64,000 nucleotides of DNA from Capsicum annuum (Eukaryota > Streptophyta > Magnoliopsida > Solanales > Solanaceae): the NCBI RefSeq assembly GCF_002878395.1, contig NC_061114.1, positions 142,253,090 to 142,317,089 on the forward strand, written 5' to 3'. Both the position numbers and the translations under genes were made by a program. Positions 48,795 to 59,770 of this stretch are shown here, piece after piece (position 1 is the stretch's first letter; every line of letters begins with the position of its first letter). The notes under the pieces are model-generated. The model was not told the DNA's origin. It ran no database searches and saw nothing but the letters and a program-made list of their open reading frames with translations.

Positions 48795-49620
48795 GAGCTG
48801 ACTGAGGGTGGAGTGCTATACTGATATGGACTTGGGTACCAAAACCCTTTTGGAATGCTTTCTGGGAATGAGAGGTAAATTGGGTACCTCTGTCTGAGAT
48901 GATAGATATGTAAAGACTATGCAACCTAACAAACTCACTGAGATAGAGTTTGGCATAGCCCTCAGTTAAATAAGAGGTATGAACTAGCAAGAAATAAGAT
49001 GATTTGGTTATCCTGTCTACGATAACCTAAATAGAATCATGCTGATGATGCGTACAAGGCAAACCTGTCACAAAGTTCATGTTCACTTCCTTCCATTTCC
49101 ACATAGGAATATTGAACTCCTGCATAGACCCACTAGGTTTCTGGTGCTTAATTTTTATTTGCTGGAATGTTTAGCACTTAGCTACAAACTCTGTAGTATC
49201 CCTCTTTATCCCACTCTATCAATAGATCTCCTGTAAATAGCAGTACATCTTTGTGGTCCTTGGATGAATAGAGTAACACGCACCATGCATTTCTACAAGA
49301 ATTCATCGCCTCAAATCATCTACTCCATGCACAAACAATCTACCCTGACAATTCAAAACACCATCTCCCCCTTGGGAGAAAACCTCCACTTTTTGGTCTC
49401 TAGCTTATTTTTTTAACTTAACTAGACTGGGATCTCTATCCTGCTTTTCCTTCACCTCAGCTAATAGAGATGATTTGGAGCTACTCTGTATGCACACACT
49501 ACCCTCTGCTGAGTCGACTAAATGGTCACCTGGTCAGGTAAGATGATGAAATTCCTGAGCTAACTTTTTCTTACCATCCTCATCATGAGCAAGACCACCC
49601 ATAGACAATCTACTGAGAGC
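48795..49620 (-). pseudogene. Element C integrase, C-terminus deleted
   Basis: Minus-strand fragments in order are an N-terminal segment near 49350-49290 ('DDLRRRILVEMHGACYS', a histidine zinc-finger region), 'FVTGLP' near 49075 where the usual first catalytic Asp reads Asn, and 'DRITKSSYFL' near 49000. Then come 'YLTEGYAKLYLSEFVRLHS' and 'SIISDRGTQFTSH' with the second Asp (about 48890). It breaks just after 'ALHPQ' (about 48800). The third catalytic residue (Glu) is lost to the deletion, and the frame runs on into LTR sequence. It would otherwise insert cDNA into chromatin. Confidence 0.9.
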
Positions 49621-51020
49621 ATCAACCACTATATTGGCCTTGCTTGGATGATACAGAACACTCATGTCATAATCCTTCAAAAACTCTAACCACCTTCTCT
49701 GAAGCAGATTTAAATCATTCTGAGAAAATACATACTAAAGGGTTTTATGATCTGTGAACACATCCACATACACCCCATACAAGTAATTCCTCCGAATCTT
49801 TAAGACAAACACTACAGTTACTAACTCAAGATTGTGAGTAGGGTAATTCTTCTCATGGGGTTTAAGTTGTCTGGAGGTATAGGCTATGACCTTACCTCGC
49901 TGTATGAGGACACAACCCAAACATACTCTGGATGCATCAAAGTACACAACAAAACCTTCTAAACTGTCTGGTAGAGTTAAGACTGGAGCTGAGGTGAGTC
50001 GAGTCTTCCACTCCTGAAAACTCTTCTCATAGGAATTTGACCACTGAAACTTAACTTTTTCTGAGTCAATCTGGACATGCAGAATGTAATAGAATAAAAA
50101 CCTTCAACAAACCGATGGTAATAGCCAACTAAACTAAGAAACTATTGATATCTGATGGAGAGATAAGTCTAGGCCAGTTTCTCACTGCCTTGGTCTTTTG
50201 AGGATCAACTCTAATGTCATCACCAGAAATGATATGGCCAAGGAAAGCTACTAATCTTAGACAGAACTTACATTTACTAAATTTAGTGAACAACGGTGAG
50301 CTCTAAGAGTCTGAAGCACTATACTAAGGTGGTCTGCATGCTCATTTTTGCTACGGGAGTAAACAAGAATGTCATCAATGAAAACTATGATGAACATGTC
50401 TAAGTACTGATTGAACACTTGGTTCATCAAGTCCATGAAGGCTACTAGGGAAATTGTCAGACCAAAGGACATGACTAGAAATTTGAAGTGACCATATCAA
50501 GTTTGGAAAGTAGTTTTCAGAATGTCACATTCCTTGACCCTAAGTTGATGATAGCCTAATTTGAGGTCTATCTTAGAAAAGTAGCTAGCACCCTGAAGTT
50601 GGTCAAACAAGTCATCAATTCTAGGAAGTGGATATTTATTCTTGACTATGACTTTGTTCAACTGATGGTAGTCTATATACATTCTAAGAGAACCGTCTTT
50701 CTTACTCACGAATAGAATAGGTGCACCCCACGAGGAGATGTTGGGTCTGATGAATACCTTATCTATGAGATTCTTCAACTGTTATTTCAATTCTTTGAGT
50801 TTACCTGGAGCCATTATGTATGGCAGAATAGATATAGGCTGAGTATCTGGGAGAAGGTCTATTCCGAAGTCGATTTTCTTTTTTGGAGAAACTCCGAGAA
50901 GACCTTTAGGAAATACATCTAAGAATTCATTTAGTACTGGGACTAATTCAAGAGTTGAAGTTTCTGAGTTGGAGTCTTTGACTCCAACAAGATGGTAAAT
51001 ATATCCCTTCGATATCATCT
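49621..51020 (-). pseudogene. Element C reverse transcriptase and RNase H, with stops
   Basis: Three adjoining minus-strand blocks cover the RT. Block one is 51018-50782 ('[11 protein letters not shown]', '[11 protein letters not shown]'). Block two is 50778-50497 ('[18 protein letters not shown]', '[17 protein letters not shown]', '[15 protein letters not shown]'). Block three is 50472-50257 ('MSFGLT', catalytic '[10 protein letters not shown]'). RNase H follows at about 49947-49735 ('[15 protein letters not shown]', '[20 protein letters not shown]', 'DVFTDHKTL') and '[11 protein letters not shown]' near 49690-49665. The catalytic FIDD and RNase H acidic residues are intact, but stops separate the blocks. 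It would convert element RNA to DNA in the virus-like particle. Confidence 0.93.
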
Positions 51021-51440
51021 TTCTGGCTCTAAGGTATGAAATAAACTGACCCCTAAGAGTTGTAGCACTACCCCTCTATGTAAGGACTAGTTCATTTGGG
51101 AACTAAAAATGAACTATTATGTTTCTACAATAAACTGAGCCATAGCATGAGTGAAGCCAATCCATGCCAAGAATGATGTCAAAATCTGTCATCTCTAACT
51201 CCACGAGATCAACTAACGTAACTTTCTGAGATATTATGATCGGAAAATTCCTGCATAACTATCTCGCTACAATGGAAACATCTACTGGGGTAAACACTAA
51301 AAAGGGCTCTGCTAGTATTTGGGGACCGACTCCAAAGTTGACGGCTATATATGAGGTACAAAAGAAAGAGAAGCTCCAGGGTCTAGTAAAGCATAAACAT
51401 GTAAGTAAAAGACCTACAATGTACCAGTAACTAGGTTAGG
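51021..51440 (-). pseudogene. Element C aspartic protease region, with stops
   Basis: The minus strand near 51428-51356 reads 'VYALLDPGASLSFV' after a VTGTL-like lead-in, containing the retropepsin-type active-site Asp (DPGAS). Further on (about 51215-51150) a shifted frame keeps a 'DFDIILGMDWL'-like segment. Stops and frameshifts disrupt it. The enzyme would cleave the gag-pol polyprotein. The plus-strand open frame 51236-51430 is a shadow. Confidence 0.8.
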
Positions 51441-52650
51441 ACAATTTTCCTAATCTTGGCGGGACTGAAGAGCATATAATTTATTCAGACGCTGACTACT
51501 CGTAGCATTGGAAGCGATACCCTGCTGAGTCGGGCAATCGAATGGAACTGACGACTGATGGGACTGGCCCTGTTGGCGCACATCCCTCTCTACCCTTCTA
51601 AAAAATTGCCTAATATTCTTGAATCTGATGGCCCGGCTTGCCATACCCAAAGCATACATTACTACTCGCTCTATACTTACTCTGATGGTGTCTGCCATAC
51701 TTTTGACATAAAAGATTGGTACGAGAATTGCTAACACTAACCTAGGACTTAGATCATGGTGCCCTATCCCTATTATGGTTTCTGAATTTGGGTACTGTAG
51801 TACTACTAAAGAGGGTACTGGGGCTGAAGACCTTTGACAAAACTGAGAACAGCTACCAACTTCTGACTTTGGTTGATTAAAATTAAAACTACCCATCCTA
51901 GCTCTCTTGTTTCCTCTCTCCCTCTTCTTAATCTTCTGCTCCTTAATTTTTTTAGCATGGACAATTAGCCTAGACAAGTCCATCTTACTAATCAGCAATG
52001 CGGTCCTGCACTCCTTGACTACACTATCAGATACACTAGACACAAACTTTCTCATCTTGGACCTGTTATCAACTACCACATGAGGAGCATACCTAGCTAA
52101 CTGAATAAACTTGAGGGAATACTCCTTCAGACTCATGATTCCTTGTATCAAATTAATGAACTTTAACAATTTGGCATCTCTCAACTACAATGGAAAGAAT
52201 CTATCTAAGAATGTTGTCGAAAACTCTTTCTATTCTATAGGCTTTGCATCTACACCCCTATCAACCTTTCACTACTTAAACCAAGTATGGGTTATATCCT
52301 ACAATTTATATACATCCAACTCGACACTCTGACTAGACATTACCCCTATAGCATCTGTTACCTTTTGAATTATATCTAAAAATTCCTGTGGATCCTCTTT
52401 AGACTTAGATCTCATGAAAGAAGGAGGATTCATCTAGGTAAAATCTTGAATTCTAGTTGCAGCAGTATTGGCCACTGGGTTGGCTAAAATAGCATATGGC
52501 CTCATTTTGTGCTGCTACTTAATTTGCTAGAGTAGTGAACGCACCTCTAAATTTTGTATAAAAGATATCCTCATCCAGAGGATCCACCTAGACGGGCTGA
52601 GGGGCTGGCTGAGTTCCTATTCTTATTTTATTCTTCTTGGGAGGCATATT
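51441..52650 (-). pseudogene. Element C gag, with stops (longest open part 52184-51450)
   Basis: A start MPPKKNK-like appears on the minus strand near 52648. Then come 'MNPPSFMRSKSKEDPQEFLD' (about 52435), a disrupted capsid stretch (about 52300-52180), and a 244-residue open part from 52184. That part holds 'FIQLARYAPHVVVDNRSKMR', a Lys/Arg/Glu-rich basic segment and a Ser/Gln-rich tail. The CCHC knuckle region (about 51720-51630) is frameshifted. It parallels element B's gag at 14849-16085 residue by residue over long stretches. Gag would form the virus-like particle. Confidence 0.88.
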
Positions 52651-52854
52651 TTGTAAACAAAAGGAAGAAGTGGATTAGAAAGAGAGTTTAACTTGAGCTC
52701 ATGCTCACTAGCACAACATAAATACTGAAAGAAGGGAAATTTTTTCCTAAATGTCTTGTAGCCTCTCATCCATAAGTGTGGCATGCTATAGACCCATGCA
52801 CAATACTCTACTCGACGCGGCTTTTAGACTTCCTAGGACACTTTAAAACCTTAG

Positions 52855-52866
52855 TCTTTGATAATA
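52855..52866 (-). promoter_or_regulatory. Degenerate primer-binding site of element C
   Basis: The minus strand reads AAACTTATTATCAAAGACTAAGG after the LTR end where B and D have ACTTGGTATCAAAGCC. The GG of the PBS has changed to AT. Confidence 0.6.
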
Positions 52867-52870
52867 AGTT

Positions 52871-55192
52871 TGTAACGACCCGAGAATACCTCCTAGTCGT
52901 TACACGATAATTATGGTCCCAAGGGACTATAAGCTAACCCATGAGCTAGTACCTACTGTGAGCACTGAATAAGATAATCATGAATGCGGAAGAATAACTA
53001 AAATTCCATATGGTTTTAATAATGAAACGACTACTGAATTATGAATTTGGCATAAACTAAAATTTGAATAGCTAACTGTAGTGTCTAAAAATCCTCTAAA
53101 CTGAATACTTTGAGTTGATGGGACAGGCCCCCAACTAACTTTTATAACTACTGAGATAAAACATGAAGTAATGTTATCCATCCTTGGATGATTAGGACTC
53201 ACCACTGCTACAGTATTGCTGATAGCCTGAGAAGTGAAGTATAAGCATAATCCAATAACTGAGCGTCTGCACCTATGATATAATACATCATAGCACAAAA
53301 GAAAAGGTATGCGATCAGTACTTTAAATGTACTGGTATGCTAAATGAGTAGGCTGATATGTAGGGTTTCATGAATAGGAATAATAATAATTGACTGTATA
53401 TGCATGTAAAGCATGGAGTACCAAATAAAGAGCATGAAATTTGTAGATACTGAAAATGCATGAAAATCTGTAAATAATGCGGATGCATAATCAGGCATAG
53501 AACTTGAACTGAGGAAAATCTGTAAACTTAAATTAGTATGATTTGGTTAAATAATACTAAGACTAAATAACTGAGTTGGGACTATATCTGAGACTATATC
53601 TGAGACTGTGGGAGGTATCTTCTAACCGACATTCCCCAATTTAATCTAATCTGTGTCTAACTTGTAACCCCAGTTTAAAGGGTGTTAATATCGTGGCATG
53701 GGTACTAACAATGGTTGTGTGGATCCACTATACTAATATAATGTCCAAAGGACTTAGAGTGTCAAGCCTGAACTGATGGGTGACCCCTATGAGATACTAA
53801 AGCCTAATATGATAGGTGACTACTCATATCCTGCGCTGGCTACGTAGTTATGGAGTATAGGGACTGCTACTAATGACTCTGCTTATCTGATGGGGAATCC
53901 CCAATCCTTGAACTCGCTCAGTGCTAAATCCTACTTCCAACTGAAATACACAAAGATACTAGATTGTTCTGAGTTAATGACTGATATCTGACTCTTCTGA
54001 TAATGGTCATAATATAATCTGAATACTATTCAGGAATGTACTTAGACTACACCATCTAAACAGCTATGGTTTCAGGGAATTCAATATCCCCAGGACTCAA
54101 AACAACAATACTGAAAAGACACTAAAGCTTAGGGGATAAAGCATGAAGGATTTTATTAAATCAATCACTCTTGTACGCATTTTATCAAACACTTGTAGTT
54201 CATGGTTCAAAATAATCATAGGAATGTCCTAAAACATATAGAAATAGCCTGAATCTGACCTAATAGATTTAAATCATGGTCTTGTTCAATGACTGACAAC
54301 ATTGAAAAATGGAGGATTAAATAATAGCAATAATTTCATGGTAACATGGTATAAAATTATAGTTCATGGAGATTCATAGGTGAAATCACAATTTAAAACA
54401 TAATAACTTGAAAACATAACAATTTTATAATTTAAAAGGGTTTCTTGAATTCCAAGGATGAAAGGGATCCATGGATGAACATCTAACATACATTAATTTA
54501 TGAATTTCTTGAAGTTCTTGGTGAATTCTTGAGGATTGACCTTGAATTTGAGAGCTAGGGTTCTTGATTGGGAGAGAATCTCCTTTGATTTGTGGGAAAA
54601 GTTATTAAAATAATGAGATAATGGGTTAATTAGTGTGAATTTCATCTTAAACGTTGACTGAGGTGAGGGGAAAAAACTGTAATGCCCTCAGATTTAAAAC
54701 TTAGAATTACTAAAAAAATTCTTAATTTTGAGAGATAGCACAACGCGGCACTATCATGCTGTGTCACTGGAAGTGGACAACAAGGAGCTAAGGGCTTGGC
54801 GCGACGCGGAGGAATCGTGGTGCCCTTTTGAAATTCACCCTTAGTGCGATGCGCTATTATCGCGATAGGACACTTGAAAAAGACAATTGGGGTTTTGGCT
54901 CACAGCATAATGTGGTAGTTTTGTGAAGCTTCATTGGAAATTGAAAATCATCATATATGCTAGCTTCGCGATGCGGTAAGGGTTAAAATGACGGTGTTTA
55001 ACCACTAAAACTTTGAATCGCCATAACTTCATACCCGGTTATCAAATTTTGGCAAATTTTATATTGATGAAAAGATAATTCAATTTTCTATGCAATGGAA
55101 GGATCTAAACTGTAAAATAATGAGCTTTTCAAAAAATTATAAGTGAATACTTATGTATTAGGACTTAAATTATTGAAATACAGTGTATTATA
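52871..55192 (-). repeat. Element C 5' LTR
   Basis: 2.32 kb. On the minus strand it starts TATAATACACTGTATTTC at 55192 (canonical TGTAATACCCCGTATTTC) and ends GGGTCGTTACA at 52871. The first 440 bases (54750-55192) have no counterpart in the truncated 3' LTR but match the start of B's LTRs (17111 onward). CpG-rich runs (CGCGACGCGG type) lie at about 54730-54990. Confidence 0.9.
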
Positions 55193-55197
55193 ATTAT

Positions 55198-58100
55198 TCC
55201 AGCCAGACTCAAAAATTACAACACTATACCACATTTCTCAAGCCAATATATGAATAAAGAATGAAGGAAGTTTATATATATCTCAATAGACAAGGCCAAG
55301 GAATAAATATACAATATGAACAAATAAAGAAATGGATACACGGTAATACCATGGCTACATATATTTATATATGCATGTATATATAGAGAGAGAGATATAA
55401 GGTCAGCTCAAAGCACAACAAAGATCAACATATATTTATTTTAAGGCCTCATTATAATCCTACTAGGATATAGTTCTAACATACTTAGGGTTTTTAATCC
55501 ATTTATCTAATCACAAATTAATTATGCATAATAATGAAATTATAATATAAAAGAGACCAGAATCAGACCTCGATCTCAGTATTAATATAATGTGTAATCT
55601 ATCATAAGCTTGACATAACAATGATATAACAATATCAATAATGATGTGATTAATCGGCTATTCTAGATAACTAAATAGCTAGTCAACCCTATGCATGTCC
55701 CCACCATCCCAGGTCAGAAGGTTCAATCAGCATACAACAACTCAAGGTATAGTTATCACCCTTATAAATACAACTATCCTATAACAGCTAATAGACATAA
55801 GTGAATACTGATGATAGGCGATGTACATATAATAATAAATTTAAGGTAAGAAATCAATATAATCACCCTCTAGACTTTTCAAGTATCATCAAATCATCAT
55901 AATACCCTCTGAAATTGCCGGGCATCATCACATTATCATAATATCCTCCGGCCATGTCAGGCATTATCACATTATCATAATATCCCCCATAATTGTCTGA
56001 CATCATCACATCATTAATAAGGATATACAAAATAGGTTCGCGTACTCAAGTCATGGCTAAAAGAGTGTAAATCTTTATGTTGGTTGCTCAGAGTTAACTT
56101 CAGGAAAAAATCTCTGTAAAAAGTTTAGAAAGGTTTGGAATATCTCACGAGCAGAGTAAATAGTAGTGTTAAACCATTGACCAAAATATATCTCTGCTAA
56201 ATATTTAGATCATCATTATTAACCACTTTTGTACATGTAAATTATTCATTAAATAAGGTAGTTATTATTGTGAAAAAATCCATTTTAAGGTAGAAGGTGG
56301 GCTTTATGCCTTAGTTAATGACAACAATGATAAGATTATAATCTTATTTGAATTATATCAATAATTGATTCAACAATCATGAATAGACCAAATATATGCA
56401 TGCCATCACCAATATACAAACATTGGATTCATAAACATCATATTGAATCTTCCTCTGTCTCATTCCAGAGAGATGTGTATATAAACGTTCATATGTTAAT
56501 AAACTACAACCGTATCCTTTACAAGGATAATTACTTCCCGAATATCCATCCAAAATCATAACATGGCCTTTGGCTAAATAATGTGTCCAGAATAATCATA
56601 ACATTATAATCATGGCCTTAGGCCCACACACGTAACTGGATCTCATATCTATTATTATATAAATAAATCATCTCATAGCTATAGGCCATAGTGTATTCAC
56701 GAGGAATAACATATCTATAGGCTATGAAGCATATCAAAAATCATCTCACATATAAGAGGCATCTCACTTCAAGGAGGAATAAGGAATTAATCATCATAAC
56801 TCATACTACGAGGTATATCACATCTATAAGGAATCTTGTGTCTATAGGTCATGTATCAGAACTATAAGAATATCATATCTATAGGACAATTACAATACCT
56901 AAAAGAAATAACGTATCAAAATGCCCTAATATCACATCTAAGTGGAAATAACATCTCTAATGGACCAATATCATATCTAACAGGAAATAATATCTTTAAT
57001 GACCCAATGTCTTTTTATTATGAATATCACGGACTTAAGTCATTAGTCATTATCCGGACAAAATGTCATCATTATTTATCAACTCCAAAGTAAACAAATA
57101 CTAAAATTTACTAGTCGTAACTCTGCCTAACGTTTGTAAATAAGTCCCAAAAGGTTAATACAAGTCTTGGCCTAAGGTGGGACAGACGATCCCACTTCGA
57201 ATCCTCAATTTCCATACTTAGGCAATCTATGAACCAAACTAGAGTAACTTACCTAGTTCAACATAGAGATGTCAAAAAAGCCATAACTAATCCTATGATA
57301 GGAACTTCATCTATAAATAAGAGAATTTAACTTAACTTTACTTAAAACTATTGTTAAAAGTTCACAAAAATATCCCAAATAAGGTGATACATACTAATCA
57401 AACTTCCAATGTAATACCATATCTCAAACCTAGAATTTTATTATTTTTATTGGACAAATTTGTTCAATCAATGTAGAAGACAATAGGATTCTAAAAGGTA
57501 ATAAGAATTTCACCTTATAGGTCCAAAACCCTCATCTAATCCCCCAACTTCAATAGTATATACTAAGGCATTCTACTTATAATTAATCTTAACATTCATA
57601 TTCACATGCAATATATATATCACGCATCATCTACTAAGAAGAGTAGATAGAATCCTACCTCAAAGCCAAACTGCAAAACCTTATATCATTCACCATATTC
57701 CATATTTACTTCACAATCCCTAAAGTGCCATCATAATATAAAAAGAATAATCTACACATCAAATGAGTCTAACGACACCTATATTTAGATCTTGTACTTT
57801 TTGTTGAAAAACGATACCAAAACCCCAAGTCGGTTTTTTGAGGTCAACCCAATGTTCATACATGAATAGGAATCATAACTCTCAATAAATAGGTGAAAAC
57901 AAAGCTAAGTTAGGGCTAAAATGAAGCCCTAAGCTATATTAGGGTTTTGGGTCAAACTTTGAAATTCAAGCATGAATTTGAAGGATCCTTACCTTCCATC
58001 TTAAGATATTCATGATAAAAGATGTTTTGAGAGCTCCCAAGTCACCCATAATGATCAATTTTGAGTTATCATACCTATTTAGGATTTTTGGCTCTCAAGG

Positions 58101-58700
58101 GTGAAGAGAAAATTCTTAAATTTATGACATTAGCATTTATTTATAGACCCTCTCAATCAAGGAGATATTGAGATCACCATAAATGGGCTGCAATAACCCA
58201 AGGTAAATCTCCATAAGTCTCACCATGATTGTGCTAACATCTATCATCACATATGATAGTTGAAACATAAAAAATTTTTATGTTTCGACGAATGTCGCAG
58301 GACACAACCAGAATTGAATTATCATCAATAAACTATGTAATCATACTAAATTTGATGTTTTGGATTTGCTAGCAAACTCAAATTTTTAATTCAAGATTAT
58401 TTCAACCAAATGTGGGTCCCCTAACTAAATTTCCAAATTTTCAACTTTTCAACCAATAAGTCGAAATGAGCTCAGGTGCATGGGATCCAAACCAAAGGTC
58501 AAACTAGCCTAAAGTCAATATTCTGGAGCTACTAGTGTAGTAAGAATTTGCATACAAGATCATTTTACTAAAGTTTTCTCCTAGTTTCCATTTGGAACAA
58601 ACGAAGATTTCTAAATAGGAAATTAGTTCTAAAAATCAAACAAACTACCCGATAACTACACAGTTAGTCCCTAAAAGTCATAAATAACTTTTGAAAGCTA
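55198..58700 (-). mobile_element. LTR-like sequence, probably a minus-strand LTR (boundaries unknown)
   Basis: From about 57400 to 58700 the minus strand has LTR promoter style. It shows TCTATAAATAAATG near 58145, then a leader with GAGAGCCAAAAATCC, then an AGGTAAGGATCC donor-like site near 57985. Downstream (55870-57000) are short degenerate repeats such as 'atcatcacattatcataatatcc' (55880-56020) and 'ctataggaatcatatc' units (56690-56960). I could not locate terminal TG/CA pairs or a target duplication, so the extent is a guess. The first ~300 bases may be flanking DNA. Open frames 56377-56561 and 56851-57093 show no domain. Confidence 0.4.
55355..55402. repeat. AT/AG microsatellite
   Basis: An imperfect (TA)n run with ATATATTTATATATGCATGT is followed by TATATATAGAGAGAGAGATA. 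Confidence 0.85.
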
Positions 58701-58716
58701 TAGAGAGGCCCTAATA

Positions 58717-59770
58717 TTGAAGATATATGTAATATGGAAAATTACCAAAAGGTTCATTACACATATATTGAGATGTATGAAGGTTGTAGTAGGAGGCTAT
58801 GCCATCAATATAGTGCTATTAGTGTTCCATCTAAGAGTAAGGATCTTCATGGTGGAGGTAAACTTTACTTGCAGCAAATCAATTTTATGCAGGTGGTGTT
58901 TTAAGATATCTATTCCTCTTAGATTAGTCTTGGTGGTCATAACGAGCAGAGTTCTCATAGGGCCTTGCAGAGTATTCATTATGGGTCTTTAGTCTATGGC
59001 AGTTATTCTAGATTAGGAGGGATAGTACCTCAAAGTATTTTTAGAGATTTTTGCAATTGTGCAAGATTGGTCATTGGTCTAGAGAGTGCCCTAGGATTGA
59101 GTTGGTTGCTCAATAGATTTATATTGTGTTCCTCACCAGCCTAGGGCTCTTGAGATGTGTTATGAATGAAGGAAGGATATTATTTTAATATGGAGTTCCC
59201 TAAACATTAGTTGGTCAGCCAATTGGGGCCAACTTATATTTCTTGCTAGGTAAAGGCTTTAGGGGTTTCCTATGACTGCAAAGAGATTTTTTATTAATCT
59301 AGAGAGTGTCCCCAACCTAGGATTATTTTTCATCCTACTCTTACAGATCAATCTCATAATGTTGTGGCACCTTCAATTAGAGACATTATTCTTATTGCCA
59401 CAATTGGTGATTGAAATAATTAGTACGAGTTTTGACCCATTTTTATTCGTTCTTCATGGAACCCGTCAAGCATGTGACTTTGGATTTTTCCATGATAGGT
59501 GCACTCTTATTTTTTTCGTTTACTTTTTAAATTTTGCATATTGGGTTCTAATAACCATTGATGTTTACATGACTTGGTAGGATTATATCAATTATTGTGT
59601 GCTATGATATAGAGTTCACGATTATAACTGCCTATATAGATTATTTCTTATGGTAGTGGATTGAGTGGATCAATTTGATGTTTTACCTATGGATATAGTA
59701 TTTGGTTTCAAATCTTATTTACCATAGCATATTGTCCTTCTTAAGGCCCTGAGGTGGTACTTCTTGTTGA
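58717..59770 (+). pseudogene. Ty3/gypsy gag C-terminus and protease relic, heavily frameshifted
   Basis: In frame at about 58930-59050 is 'QSSHRALQSIHYGSLVYGSY', a familiar gypsy gag tail. A first zinc knuckle follows with a frameshift ('FCNC' then 'KIGHWSRECP', about 59045-59095). A second, 'CYDCKEIF' then 'SRECPQ', lies at about 59268-59315. The protease site reads 'FDP' at about 59430, followed by a degenerate segment. A 'FDVLPMD' block at about 59670-59690 corresponds to the FDVILGMDWL region. No single frame is open. The hydrophobic-looking plus-strand frame 59272-59580 is out of phase with these motifs and is not a real membrane protein. Confidence 0.7.

Larger units (their letters stand above)
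46918..55197 (-). mobile_element. Element C: minus-strand Ty3/gypsy (Del/Tekay-like) element, TSD ATTAT
   Basis: It runs 55192 to 46923 on the minus strand, flanked by ATTAT at 46918-46922 and 55193-55197. The order is 5' LTR (52871-55192), degenerate PBS (about 52855-52866), gag, protease, RT, RNase H, partial integrase, truncated 3' LTR (46923 to about 48794). Integrase after RT/RNase H marks it as Ty3/gypsy, and the sequence style fits chromoviruses. A deletion removed the integrase C-terminus, any chromodomain, the polypurine tract and about 440 bp of the 3' LTR start. The LTR family is that of element B, in opposite orientation. Confidence 0.92.

Noticed and set aside
52978..53298. 106-codon minus-strand open frame
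   Set aside because: It lies wholly in the transcribed part of C's 5' LTR, the 3' LTR copy is not open in the same way, and there is no recognisable domain.
59272..59580. 102-codon hydrophobic open frame that looks like a membrane protein
   Set aside because: Gag and protease motifs lie in other frames across the same bases, so this is an out-of-phase reading of T-rich decayed gypsy sequence.
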